A stretch of DNA of 64,000 nt from Lewinellaceae bacterium (GTDB lineage: Bacteria > Bacteroidota > Bacteroidia > Chitinophagales > Saprospiraceae), in assembly GCA_020636225.1 (NCBI GenBank), contig JACJYI010000004.1:310001-374000 (forward strand), written 5' to 3'. The position numbers were made by a program, and so were the translations under genes. This document shows positions 1 to 9,122 of this stretch, piece by piece (positions within the stretch are counted from its first letter, which is position 1; the number at the start of each line of letters is the position of its first letter). The notes under the pieces were generated by a model that worked only from the letters and a program-made list of their open reading frames with translations, was not told the DNA's origin and did no database searches.

Positions 1-1546
1 CATGATTGTAATATGACCCATCAGGCTTTAAAATCTGGACATTGCCGGGACAACCATTTGTGTACAAGTATTGGAGTTCGTTTTCATTATCATCATCGGG
101 ATCTTCATAGCTATTGTTGATTGTCAGAACACTTCCATTCAAGTCCAGATCTATATCATTGCCAGCTTGTATAGTCACATCATCACCCGTGGAAGAATTA
201 AGGCCAACTGAAGGAGGGACTCCGCTAAACGAAAGATGAGTGGGGTCGGTTCCAACGCCATCTAAAGTAACCACATTGCCGTTCGGAAACAAACTCAGTT
301 GCAGATTTGCAGAGTCCCATTGCAGTAATTGTAATTCATTCGTTGGGTCATAATCGCCATCATTGATATTGATATTGACTTCATTTTTAACCCCCCCATT
401 CTGAGGGTCGGAAATATTCACATTCCCGGGGCTACCATTCGTGCCAAGGATTTGAATCTCATTAGTTGAATCGTCATCATTATCCTGATAACTAAAGCTT
501 ATACAGTACGGATCTTGATTGGTACCATTCCCGGTAATACTGACATCATTACAACCAACCATAAACGCCACAGGTCCCACCTCCCCTTCCGGACCCTGAG
601 GTCCGGCAGGGCCTTGAGGACCCTGAGGGCCAGATAATCCCACAGGTCCTTGCGGGCCAATCAATTCTATAGCTTCAATTTCCCAATCGATAGCTGATAC
701 TTGGCTACTGGTTGACATATTTCTGACGACTAAATTATAAGTAACCGGGTTGAGAGAATTATGCTCATTATCCTCCCCAATATGATCAAGCGTACCGGCT
801 TGTCCGCCTTGGGTCAGATACAAGGTAGCTACTTCACCAACTTGGGTAGTCCCATTCCGATTGATGGATGTCTGCATAGTCTTGGGATTACCTGATTGCC
901 CATTCTGAAATCCGTTCCTCGCCAGGATAAGAATCGTAGATAATGAATCAGTAGGTGTGATAGTCACTGATCCTATTGTCACTTCTGATAATGCGGGAAT
1001 CTGAAGGGGACCGCTGGCATGGGTATAGGCAGAATTCAGGGCTCCTTGTACGCCAGAAGGAACCCCGCTTGAAGCGGACACAATACGACCAAACTCATCT
1101 ACGGTGATTGTGGCATTGAGATATGTGTCAGCAAGGACGCCTGTAGTTGTTAAATCACCACTCAGGACATTGTTATCCAGGTCTAAAACAATATTATCGG
1201 TATTATCTACACCAATGGTGGACTGGCCAGGTACATAATTCAATCTTACCCAATCCGACAAACCACCATCCCAATAATGAAATCCTCTTTCGTCTGGGTC
1301 CATGGACATCACATAAACAAGTAGTCCATCCACTGGATTAGGAACCATGCTCGTACTTGAAACACGCGGGATTAGAATGCCCTTAGTCTCGCTATGGATC
1401 TCAAGTTTTGCAGAGCTCTCTACACTGTCAGTACCTATTCCTACATTTTCATTCGTAAATACTCGTACTTGTGTATACCCGCAATTCGTCACAAACAGGA
1501 CGAGTATAAATGCCACTGTACATAAGATCATTTGCTTATATGTCAT
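1..1546 (-). CDS. Collagen-like surface/fibre protein, C-terminus cut off by window edge
   Basis: The frame stays open from ATG 1546 to the window edge (about 515 residues seen). It is the only start, because an in-frame stop lies just upstream. Residues 1-25 form a signal-peptide-like segment. The next block (VGIGTDSVESSAKLEIHS, then KGILIPRVS) is the head commonly seen in Bacteroidota tail-fibre-like surface proteins. Around residues 297-327 there is a run of Gly-Pro-Gln/Gly-Pro-x triplets, a short collagen-like segment. After it come three modules built on NExQ-L and TNGxPGNVxI. The composition is Asn/Asp/Thr-rich and the DNA more AT-rich than the rest of the window. A secreted adhesin or fibre is inferred; any sorting domain would be in the missing part. 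Confidence 0.75.
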   Translation of the reverse strand, partial: MTYKQMILCTVAFILVLFVTNCGYTQVRVFTNENVGIGTDSVESSAKLEIHSETKGILIPRVSSTSMVPNPVDGLLVYVMSMDPDERGFHYWDGGLSDWVRLNYVPGQSTIGVDNTDNIVLDLDNNVLSGDLTTTGVLADTYLNATITVDEFGRIVSASSGVPSGVQGALNSAYTHASGPLQIPALSEVTIGSVTITPTDSLSTILILARNGFQNGQSGNPKTMQTSINRNGTTQVGEVATLYLTQGGQAGTLDHIGEDNEHNSLNPVTYNLVVRNMSTSSQVSAIDWEIEAIELIGPQGPVGLSGPQGPQGPAGPQGPEGEVGPVAFMVGCNDVSITGNGTNQDPYCISFSYQDNDDDSTNEIQILGTNGSPGNVNISDPQNGGVKNEVNININDGDYDPTNELQLLQWDSANLQLSLFPNGNVVTLDGVGTDPTHLSFSGVPPSVGLNSSTGDDVTIQAGNDIDLDLNGSVLTINNSYEDPDDDNENELQYLYTNGCPGNVQILKPDGSYYNH

Positions 1547-2260
1547 ATCTGCATGTATTTTGTAGTAACAGATTCAAAGTGCATAGACAGGCGTTTTGTC
1601 TATACATTAGAAATAATATCTCCAGCATGCGAATAATTCCTAACCAGAAGAATGATAACGAAAATTTCAACCTAGAACAGGGAAAACATTCCGCAATATC
1701 TTATTTGGCACCTATCAGTTGTCCCTACCAACAAACATCGACCAACCTACATATTTAATCAGGAATAGATAATTTGAATTGTTGGCTGATGACCAAGTTG
1801 ATACTTCTTTCAGCCTCCAAGATACACGGCCTGTTGAGACCAAATACATATCTTTTTTACTTGATCGCTTAAACATATTAATAAGATTTCATATGTGCAA
1901 TACCCCTTAATAAATTCTTAATAAAAGAATGAACTTTATTCCAATTTCCACGTATTTCTACTTGGTTTCCTAAAAGTCTGACGCTTGCCACTGATGGTTG
2001 TATAGGCAATGATCTTGAAGTCATATCTAGCTGTTGATTCCAGAAACTGTATTTGTCTCTTCATTTCAATCGCGTGATAGTTCACATACGCTCAGTTGAT
2101 CCATAGCACCGCCCCCCTCATTCACCAAAATGGAAAACTCAACGCGGCAACCCCCCGGGGCCTTTCTACTGATTTTCTATAAAGGTACTCCCTTCAACCC
2201 GGGTGCAAGTTCACCGTTACCAATGATGTATTCTGAATATTAGATGAAAGCAATCATGGA
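1547..2260. other. Gene-free AT-rich spacer
   Basis: About 700 bases between two minus-strand genes. Short reading frames on either strand show no family resemblance. I see homopolymer C runs near 2110 and 2150 but no tRNA, terminator or repeat I can support. Confidence 0.5.
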
Positions 2261-2530
2261 TCAAACCAAATGTCGCTTCAAGAAGGCCCTACCAGAACCA
2301 CTTTTCAGGTACTTTTCAAATGCAAACGCCCGATATTTATCTGGAAAAGTGATAAAGGTCAACAGTTCTACTGGCCTACGATATGAAGTCGAAGGGACCT
2401 GACCTTTCTGATGCCGCACTAATCTCATATCTAAATTGGACGTACATCCTGTATAGATCGTTCCATCATGACAGGCCAATATGTACACTTTGAACTCAAA
2501 CTTAGTAGATATTGTGCCTTCTGAATCCAT
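2261..2530 (-). CDS. GIY-YIG domain protein (YhbQ/UPF0213-like)
   Basis: An 89-residue single-domain protein. KVYILACHDGTIYTGCTSNL matches the GIY-YIG core, with the usual YIG as YTG; the conserved Arg follows in MRLVRHQKG. The C-terminus (FEKYLKSGSGRAFLKRHL) is the typical end of small stand-alone GIY-YIG proteins in Bacteroidota. The family is nuclease-like, but roles of these short members are mostly undefined. It stands alone, with AT-rich spacer downstream and repeats upstream. DNA binding or cleavage is inferred from the family only. Confidence 0.8.
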   Translation of the reverse strand: MDSEGTISTKFEFKVYILACHDGTIYTGCTSNLDMRLVRHQKGQVPSTSYRRPVELLTFITFPDKYRAFAFEKYLKSGSGRAFLKRHLV

Positions 2531-2603
2531 ATTCGAAAATACGGAATCTATAGCATTCTAATCATGAGTCCAGCATCTTAAGACAAGCCTCTTCATTCTA
2601 CCT

Positions 2604-3052
<449 letters not shown>

Positions 3053-3061
3053 AATGGGCGG

Positions 3062-3069
3062 CAAAGTTA
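3062..3069 (-). promoter_or_regulatory. TAnnTTTG -7 box of tRNA-Ser
   Basis: On the minus strand it reads TAACTTTG, the Bacteroidota -7 consensus, ending 9 nt before the mature tRNA 5' end. Confidence 0.65.
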
Positions 3070-3161
3070 ATCCCCTTTCACCAGATTCGATAGGATGGAG
3101 GATCAGATTTCAGGCCGATTCTGGTTTCTCCAACTCATCACCTCAAAACCTCATCACCTCC

Positions 3162-3608
3162 TCACTCCATCTGCTCCCGGGTATAGAAGATGAAGTCCGT
3201 GTACGGCACCTCGGTCAATGGGCGGATCAACTGGGCGATCTGTCCCCGGTGATAGGCCCCGTGCATCAGCACGTGCTGCAGGATATCCGTCTGGCTGCTG
3301 CGAAAGGTCAATCCTTCCGAATTGCGGTACTGCACCACCAGGTTGCCCTGCTTCTGGTTGAGGATGTGACGCATGTCCTCCCGATTGCGGTCCAGCCAGT
3401 ACGTCCACTTCTCCAACGGGAGCATCTCCCATACCTGGAGGGGCGACTCCTCCTCATGGATCCGGCTGATCCAGATCCGCTGGGCATTGAGGATATGAGA
3501 GGCCAGCAGCCTGGCCTTCTCCGGAGGCTCCGGCAGACCAGCGGTCAGGGTGAACAACCGCCGGTTGGCCCAGTGGTCATAGTCAAATTGTTCTTTCAGA
3601 TCGGACAT
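3162..3608 (-). CDS. DinB/YfiT-family protein
   Basis: 148 residues, the usual DinB length. It has the four-helix DinB layout: FDYDHWANRRL at the start, a first helix histidine in LASHILNAQRIW, and the C-terminal HVLMHGAYHRGQIAQLIR, which carries the other two metal-ligand histidines. These three His positions bind a divalent metal in known members. Family members act as thiol-dependent transferases or damage-inducible proteins; the substrate here is unknown. It is a monocistronic gene with its own TACTTTTG box 53 nt upstream. Confidence 0.88.
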   Translation of the reverse strand: MSDLKEQFDYDHWANRRLFTLTAGLPEPPEKARLLASHILNAQRIWISRIHEEESPLQVWEMLPLEKWTYWLDRNREDMRHILNQKQGNLVVQYRNSEGLTFRSSQTDILQHVLMHGAYHRGQIAQLIRPLTEVPYTDFIFYTREQME

Positions 3609-3661
3609 ACATTATCGCCTTGCTTTGCTTGCATCTAACGGAATTCCCGGCCGGGATGTTA

Positions 3662-3669
3662 CAAAAGTA
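3662..3669 (-). promoter_or_regulatory. TAnnTTTG -7 box of the DinB-family gene
   Basis: TACTTTTG on the minus strand, 53 nt before the DinB ATG, giving a leader of about 48 nt. Confidence 0.55.
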
Positions 3670-3997
3670 TCACCTGCCGCTGCTTTGTTGGTGGCCCTGT
3701 TTCCGCCCTTTATCCTCTTTTGATCCGCATGGGATCTCCAAAGCCCGGCATGTCCGGCTCCCTCTGCATACACCAGGTAATGAAACACCGGCGCTGGCAG
3801 ACCAGGTGGCCCCTAACCGGGATCCGATCATGTGATCCCCATGGGTACATGAAGTAGGGGTATAGTACAGATACAGGGTAAGTGAAGTATAGATGAAGCA
3901 CTTGTATCCCGTCAGTAATCCATCCATTCTCCGTCCATTCTCCGACGCGAAAGGTTGGACAAACAGGGGTAAGCACCAAATCACAAGCATCAAATCA

Positions 3998-4022
3998 CAA
4001 ACCCGCCTGCCGGCGGCCAGGC
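3998..4022 (-). repeat. GC-rich 24-nt element, copy 1
   Basis: Reverse complement of CCTGGCCGCCGGCAGGCGGG plus TTTG. The same 24 bases occur exactly at 5012-5035, 5173-5196 and 34009-34032, each time inside AT-rich words of the form GGATTTG/GAATTTG. Confidence 0.75.
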
Positions 4023-4135
4023 AAATTCGAAATCTCAAATTCGAATATCCAAACTATATCCGTCTTTGGTCATTGACAATTGATCATTGGAGCTTATTTG
4101 GAATTTGAGATTTGGTGTTTTTCCCTCACTCCTTC

Positions 4136-4210
4136 CCCTTCGAAATAACCCCTTAACGAAATAACCCCATAATGCCCTCTTTCCCTTGGTTTGGGTCATT
4201 GACATTTGGG
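4136..4210 (+). repeat. Interspersed repeat R1, copy 1
   Basis: A ~75-nt unit with two CGAAATAACCCC.TAA words, then a ccctct tract and TTGGTTTGGGTCATTG. Two near-identical copies lie at 4917-5000 and 5079-5160. It contains no coding frame and no clear hairpin terminator. Confidence 0.75.
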
Positions 4211-4344
4211 TCATGAAATTGATTTGTTCGCAGATCCGTCCAGGACTAATCCGCAATGCGTTGCCTTTGACAAATCTGCAGTATTCCACTCTATGTGCCC
4301 AATGAATAACCCTGAAGCAATTGGAACTTTAGCTTGGCCCGACT

Positions 4345-4520
4345 TCCACCTGCCGGCGGACAGGCAATCGCCGTCGTGGCTCGGCACTTTTGAGGCGCCA
4401 AAAGCCTGCCTGACCGGCAGGCAGGTGCCCATCCCGCTCATCATCCCCCGGATGATGTCCGGGACTACAAAATGCAGGGCATTTTGCAGAAAGCGCTCGT
4501 CGCCAAAATGGGCCTTCTTG
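4345..4520. repeat. Dispersed element R3, copy 1 (inverted copy near 26.7 kb)
   Basis: It contains CAATCGCCGTCGTGGCTCGG, then CACTTTTGAGGCGCCAAAAG, and ends in CGCCAAAATGGGCC. The same ordered words occur reverse-complemented at about 26680-26755, with the middle shortened. Inverted GCCTGCC/GGCAGGC words flank the centre. Frames across it (4206-4640 plus, 4211-4543 minus) look spurious. Confidence 0.6.
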
Positions 4521-4916
4521 TACCTGTTTGTCGTGACACTCATTTCGTTTCTTGCCTGGTGGCATGACTACATCAGGTCCCGGCCGCTTGAATTTGATCG
4601 GTGGCACATTCTCAGGTTCAACATTCATTCATCAGGTTAATGGACTACATGTGAATCAATTGTCCGACCAAATAAGGCGGCTGCCTTCAACTTAAATCGC
4701 CAACATCATATCAAAAAGTGGCTTACAAGCTTGCCATACGGGCCCTGATGTGTCTGGGAGGCCCTTCATTGGCGACTTTTTTCTGTCCTGATGATTTAGA
4801 TTTATTCTTTCATGGTCCGGATCCAAATTTGCTCTCCCACAATTGGCTACGGATTCTCAGGCAACTTACCACCTCCGGCCCTTAAAAAAGCAGCCGATAC
4901 AGGCCAGGCAAGCCAT

Positions 4917-5000
4917 CCCCTTCGAAATAACCCCTTAACGAAATAACCCCATAACGCCCTCTATCCTCTTGCCCTTGGTTTGGGTCATTGGCATTTGGGT
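4917..5000 (+). repeat. Interspersed repeat R1, copy 2
   Basis: Second copy of the 4136-4210 unit, extended by about 8 nt in the pyrimidine tract. The GC-rich 24-mer follows at once (5012-5035). Confidence 0.75.
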
Positions 5001-5011
5001 ATTGGAATTTA

Positions 5012-5035
5012 CCTGGCCGCCGGCAGGCGGGTTTG
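5012..5035 (+). repeat. GC-rich 24-nt element, copy 2
   Basis: Exact copy of the element at 3998-4022 in the opposite orientation. It is followed by GTGATTTGTAATTTG and TTGGTGCTTCTC words shared with the 33.7-34.2 kb array. Confidence 0.75.
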
Positions 5036-5078
5036 TGATTTGTAATTTGAACATTGGTGCTTCTCCCCTCACTCCCTC

Positions 5079-5160
5079 CCCTTCGAAATAACCCCTTAAC
5101 GAAATAACCCCATAACGCCCTCTATCCTCTTGCCCTTGGTTTGGGTCATTGAGATTTCGA
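5079..5160 (+). repeat. Interspersed repeat R1, copy 3
   Basis: Third copy of the R1 unit, almost base-identical to copy 2, and followed again by the GC-rich 24-mer (5173-5196). Confidence 0.75.
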
Positions 5161-5172
5161 GATTGGTGCTTG

Positions 5173-5196
5173 CCTGGCCGCCGGCAGGCGGGTTTG
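5173..5196 (+). repeat. GC-rich 24-nt element, copy 3
   Basis: Exact copy. The words downstream (GGGATTTGGAATTTG, TCATTTGGTGCTTTCC) run through the rsmI stop codon at 5211-5213. Confidence 0.75.
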
Positions 5197-5210
5197 GGAT
5201 TTGGAATTTG

Positions 5211-5888
5211 TCATTTGGTGCTTTCCATCCCCGCCACTACCACGACAATCTCCCCCCTCACCTTGGCCTGCGCATCATAATATGCGATCAATTCGTGCAA
5301 GGCACCCGGCCGGCTCTCCTCGTGCATCTTGCTGATCTCCCGGCAAACCGTGGCCTGCCGTTCCGGACCACAGAACTCGGCCAGTTCCTTCAGCAGGCGG
5401 ACCAGGCGATGTGGGCTTTCAAACAAGGCAAACGTAAAGGGGTATTCCGCCAGCCATTTGATCCGGGTCTGCCGACCTTTCTTGTGGGGCAGAAAACCCT
5501 CAAAATGGAACCGGTCGCAGGGCAAGCCGGAATGGACCAGTGCGGGAATGATCGCCGTCGGACCCGGCAGGCAGGTCACGGATACACCCGCCTGATGACA
5601 TGCCCGGATCAGCAGAAAACCGGCGTCGGAAATTCCCGGAGTGCCCGCATCGGAGATCATGGCCATCTGCCGGCCTCCCTGCAACTCCTGGATCAGGGGC
5701 TCGACAAACCGGTGCTCATTGAAGGCATGGTAGGGCCGCAGTGAGGTGGTGATCTCGTAATGGTCGAGCAGGCGCTTGCTCACCCGCGTATCTTCCGCCA
5801 GGATCACATCCACCTCGCGAAGGATGCGGATCGCCCGGAGGGTCATGTCTTCCAGATTGCCGACCGGGGTCGGGACCACATACAACAT
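5211..5888 (-). CDS. rsmI: 16S rRNA (cytidine1402-2'-O)-methyltransferase RsmI
   Basis: A 225-residue SAM-dependent tetrapyrrole-methylase-fold enzyme that 2'-O-methylates C1402 in the decoding centre of 16S rRNA. Diagnostic motifs are MLYVVPTPVGNLEDMTLRA at the start, LAEDTR, MISDAGTPGISDAG and CLPGPTAIIPAL. ATG 5888 is chosen because homologues begin at MLYVVPTPVGN; an upstream in-frame ATG at 5969 would add 27 unconserved residues. The C-terminal residues ESTK and the stop lie inside the 3' repeat family, so the last codons appear to have been supplied by repeat DNA. It diverges from the T9SS gene at 6117. Confidence 0.95.
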   Translation of the reverse strand: MLYVVPTPVGNLEDMTLRAIRILREVDVILAEDTRVSKRLLDHYEITTSLRPYHAFNEHRFVEPLIQELQGGRQMAMISDAGTPGISDAGFLLIRACHQAGVSVTCLPGPTAIIPALVHSGLPCDRFHFEGFLPHKKGRQTRIKWLAEYPFTFALFESPHRLVRLLKELAEFCGPERQATVCREISKMHEESRPGALHELIAYYDAQAKVRGEIVVVVAGMESTK

Positions 5889-6116
5889 CAGGCTGCTGGT
5901 TTGTTTGTCATGACTGGATCCGCCGAGATTCCGGGCCGGCCGGATAGCTGGCAACGAATCGCGTCTCAATGGGGTCTTCCTATCAATACGAAGATAGGTG
6001 GCCGGGCAGGATCCGTCGGCATTCCGACAAAATCAGGCTGATTTTCCCGCCTACATAACCCATTGGCCTTTCCCTGCGTTATGTACTCTATCTTCGTTAT
6101 TGAGTTGTACACCGTT

Positions 6117-9100
6117 ATGTTTCGATTGATTCTCCTTTTTCTGTTCGTTTTCTCCGGGTGGAACCTCATGGCGCAACCCCCCAATGACGATTGCATCAAT
6201 GCCACCTTCCTGCCGGATGTGACCAACTGGTGCTCGGCCATCGGTGAGTATACCAACGTAGGTGCCACCGTATCCGGCTATGGCAGTCCGACCTGTGGTT
6301 CAGGAGGCCTGAATGATGTCTGGTTCACCTTCGTCGCCCAGGCCACCGATATCACCATCATCATCAATGGCAACTCCGGACCCGGAGGGGGAGGCACCTT
6401 GCTCAATCCGCGGGTGGTCCTCTATGCCGGCACCTGTGGCGGCACCATCAATGAGCTGGAGTGCGGACAGAGTGGCTTCAACCACATCGTGGAGATCTAC
6501 AAAGGCGGGCTGGTGATCGGCGAGACCTACCTGATCCGCGTCATGAGCCTGCTGCCCGCCGGCGGAACCTTCGAGCTGTGTATCAACAATTACAATGCCC
6601 CGGTCATCCCGACCTCCGACTGCCCAGAAGCATCCATCCTCTGCGACAAGTCACCCTTCGTCGTGCAATCGGTCACCGGAGCAGGCTCTGACATTACCGA
6701 GCTGGATGATGCCACCTGCTTCAGCAACGGCACGCCTTCCGTCAACAATGAAAGTAACTCGACCTGGTTTACCTGGATCTGTGACCAGGCCGGTCCCCTC
6801 GAATTTACCCTCACACCGAATAACCCTTCCGACGACCTGGACTTCGTGGTCTACGAACTGCCCAACGGGATCGGCGATTGCGGGAATAAGATCCCGCTTC
6901 GCTGCATGGCCTCCGGCGATTTTGTCTTTCCCAGCAAATGCATGGGCCCGACCGGACTGAAAGCCGGGGAGACCGACGTCAGCGAACCCGCCGGCTGCGG
7001 ACTGGCCAGCCAGAGCAACTACCTGGCACCCCTGCTGATGGAAGCCGGCAAGGCCTATGCGATCGGCATCAACAACTTCACCTCCACAGGAAACGGGTTC
7101 TCCGTCGAATGGGGGGGCACAGGCACCTTCCGCGGCCCGGAAGCCGCCTTCATCACCCTGCCCGGCAAGCCGGCCTACTGCATCGGTGAGACCATCCAGT
7201 TTCAGGATGCCTCCACCTTCGAGCTGGGGCAGATCGTCAGCTGGACCTGGTTCTTTGGCCTCGATGCGACACCGGCCACCATCTCCGGACCCGGCTGGCC
7301 CATTCCCCATAATGTCACCTACAGCACTGCCGGGGTCAAGTCCGTTGCGCTGGTCGTGGAAACCAACCTGGGCTGTATCATCACCACCGTGCAGACGGTT
7401 GTCGTGGAGACCTGTTGTGATGACTTCAACGCCATGACCGTCACCGATGACCTCACCTTGCTGGATTGTTATAGCGACAGCGACGGGGCCATCGACCTGA
7501 CCGTCACCAGCGTGACCCCCACCGCCTACCAGTGGACCACCGCCCAGACCACCGAAGACCTCTCCGGCCTGCCGAGCGGATCCTATACCGTGACCATTAC
7601 CAATGAGGCCACCTGTGATACCATACTCACCTACGAGATCACCAGTCCACCCCTGATCGAGGGCAATCCCCTGATCACCAAGCCGACCTGCGATGGCGGC
7701 CAGGACGGGGCCATCTTGATGCAGACCACCGGAGGGGTACCACCATACCTCTATGACTGGCAGGACGGCAATGGCTTTGTGGCGACCAATACCCTGACCA
7801 ATATCCCGGTCGGCCTCTATCTGGTCACCATCCGGGACGCCAATGACTGTGAGGTCACCGTAGCGGTGGATGTTCGGGAACTGGAACTGGAACTGGACCC
7901 CGCTGTCCAGGCGGTCATCGAACCTTCCTGCTTTGGCGGAAGCGACGGGCAGATCACCATGACCATCATCAATGGTTTGCCACCGTACGAGTACAACTTC
8001 AATGGGACCGGGTGGGGCACACAGAACACCTTTACGGGACTTTCTGCCACCTCGTACATCGTCCAAGTGCGCGACGCCAACAACTGCCTGGGCTATTTCG
8101 TCTTCAACATGGGTGAACCCGATCCCCTGGTCCTGGAGGCGATCGGTACCGATATCTCCTGTTTCGGGGCAGCCGACGGACAGGTGGTCGCCGAGGTATC
8201 CGGAGGAGTGGGCAATTACACCTATCTCTGGAGTGACGGACAGGTCCAGGATGTCGCCACCGGCCTTTCTCCCGGCACGTACACGGTCACCGTCACCGAT
8301 GGCAACGGTTGTACGATCGTGGACCAGGCGAGCATCATCCAACCCCCTCAACTTTTCCTCGATCTGATCGAGGTCATCGATGTTCGTTGCTACGCCGAGG
8401 CCAACGGCAGCCTGACCGTCCTGGGATCAGGAGGCACACCCGGCTATCTCTACAGCGTGGATGGGGGACCCTTCCAGGACAGTCCCACCTTTTCCAACCT
8501 GAAGGCAGGCGACTACGAGGTCACGGTCATGGATGACCAGGGATGCCTGACCACCATTTCGGTCACGGTCAATCAACCACCTCCGTTACTGGTGGATGCG
8601 GGTGCGGATGTGACGATCGACCTGGGATACAGCACAGTCCTGGTCTCCACCGTCAGCCCGCCATTCACGCCGGTGTCCATCCAGTGGACGCCGATTGCCC
8701 CTCCCGGTTGCGCGACCTGTCCGGACGTGGAGGTCGGTCCCGTGAATACCACGACCTTCCAGATCACCGTCGTGGATTCGAGCGGATGCACGGCCAGTGA
8801 CCAGGTCACGGTGGTGGTCAACAAGATCCGGGACATTTACATTCCCAATGCCTTCTCGCCGGACGGGAACGGGATCAATGACTACTTTACGGTCTATGGT
8901 GGGATCGCTGCCGAATCCGTGCTGGTCTTCCGGATCTACAACCGATGGGGCGGCCTGATCTACGAGGGAACCAACTTCCCCCTGAACAGCGACATTGATG
9001 GATGGGATGGCACCTACAAGGGGCAATACCTCAATCCGGATGTGTTTGCCTTCTACGCCCTCATCCGGTTCATCGATGATGAGGAGATCATCTACAAGGG

Positions 9101-9122
9101 GGACCTGCAGCTTACCCGGTGA
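6117..9122 (+). CDS. T9SS cargo surface protein with SprB repeats and gliding-motility C-terminal domain
   Basis: 1001 residues from ATG 6117, chosen because it begins a clean signal peptide (MFRLILLFLFVFSG, cleavage after LMAQ). Two disulfide-rich PPC-like domains starting at PPNDDC and SDCPEASILC cover about residues 20-350. A PKD-like domain follows (VSWTWFFG, about 370-440). Five SprB-type repeats begin with C-(Y/F)-x(3-4)-DG near residues 450, 522, 603, 680 and 756. The last ~95 residues (IPNAFSPDGNGINDYF, IYNRWGGLIYEG, GWDGTYKG) form the CHU_C/type B sorting domain that directs export by T9SS and surface attachment. Adhesion or gliding is likely; its ligand is unknown. Its end overlaps the convergent regulator gene by 11 nt. 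Confidence 0.93.
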   Translation: MFRLILLFLFVFSGWNLMAQPPNDDCINATFLPDVTNWCSAIGEYTNVGATVSGYGSPTCGSGGLNDVWFTFVAQATDITIIINGNSGPGGGGTLLNPRVVLYAGTCGGTINELECGQSGFNHIVEIYKGGLVIGETYLIRVMSLLPAGGTFELCINNYNAPVIPTSDCPEASILCDKSPFVVQSVTGAGSDITELDDATCFSNGTPSVNNESNSTWFTWICDQAGPLEFTLTPNNPSDDLDFVVYELPNGIGDCGNKIPLRCMASGDFVFPSKCMGPTGLKAGETDVSEPAGCGLASQSNYLAPLLMEAGKAYAIGINNFTSTGNGFSVEWGGTGTFRGPEAAFITLPGKPAYCIGETIQFQDASTFELGQIVSWTWFFGLDATPATISGPGWPIPHNVTYSTAGVKSVALVVETNLGCIITTVQTVVVETCCDDFNAMTVTDDLTLLDCYSDSDGAIDLTVTSVTPTAYQWTTAQTTEDLSGLPSGSYTVTITNEATCDTILTYEITSPPLIEGNPLITKPTCDGGQDGAILMQTTGGVPPYLYDWQDGNGFVATNTLTNIPVGLYLVTIRDANDCEVTVAVDVRELELELDPAVQAVIEPSCFGGSDGQITMTIINGLPPYEYNFNGTGWGTQNTFTGLSATSYIVQVRDANNCLGYFVFNMGEPDPLVLEAIGTDISCFGAADGQVVAEVSGGVGNYTYLWSDGQVQDVATGLSPGTYTVTVTDGNGCTIVDQASIIQPPQLFLDLIEVIDVRCYAEANGSLTVLGSGGTPGYLYSVDGGPFQDSPTFSNLKAGDYEVTVMDDQGCLTTISVTVNQPPPLLVDAGADVTIDLGYSTVLVSTVSPPFTPVSIQWTPIAPPGCATCPDVEVGPVNTTTFQITVVDSSGCTASDQVTVVVNKIRDIYIPNAFSPDGNGINDYFTVYGGIAAESVLVFRIYNRWGGLIYEGTNFPLNSDIDGWDGTYKGQYLNPDVFAFYALIRFIDDEEIIYKGDLQLTR

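Noticed and set aside
4206..4640. 144-codon frame in the repeat-rich spacer
   Set aside because: Overlaps dispersed element R3 and has no family features; an opposing frame of similar length exists.
6651..8351. 566-codon open frame antisense to the T9SS surface protein
   Set aside because: Gly/Asp/Val-rich shadow of the repeat protein; no start context or family resemblance.
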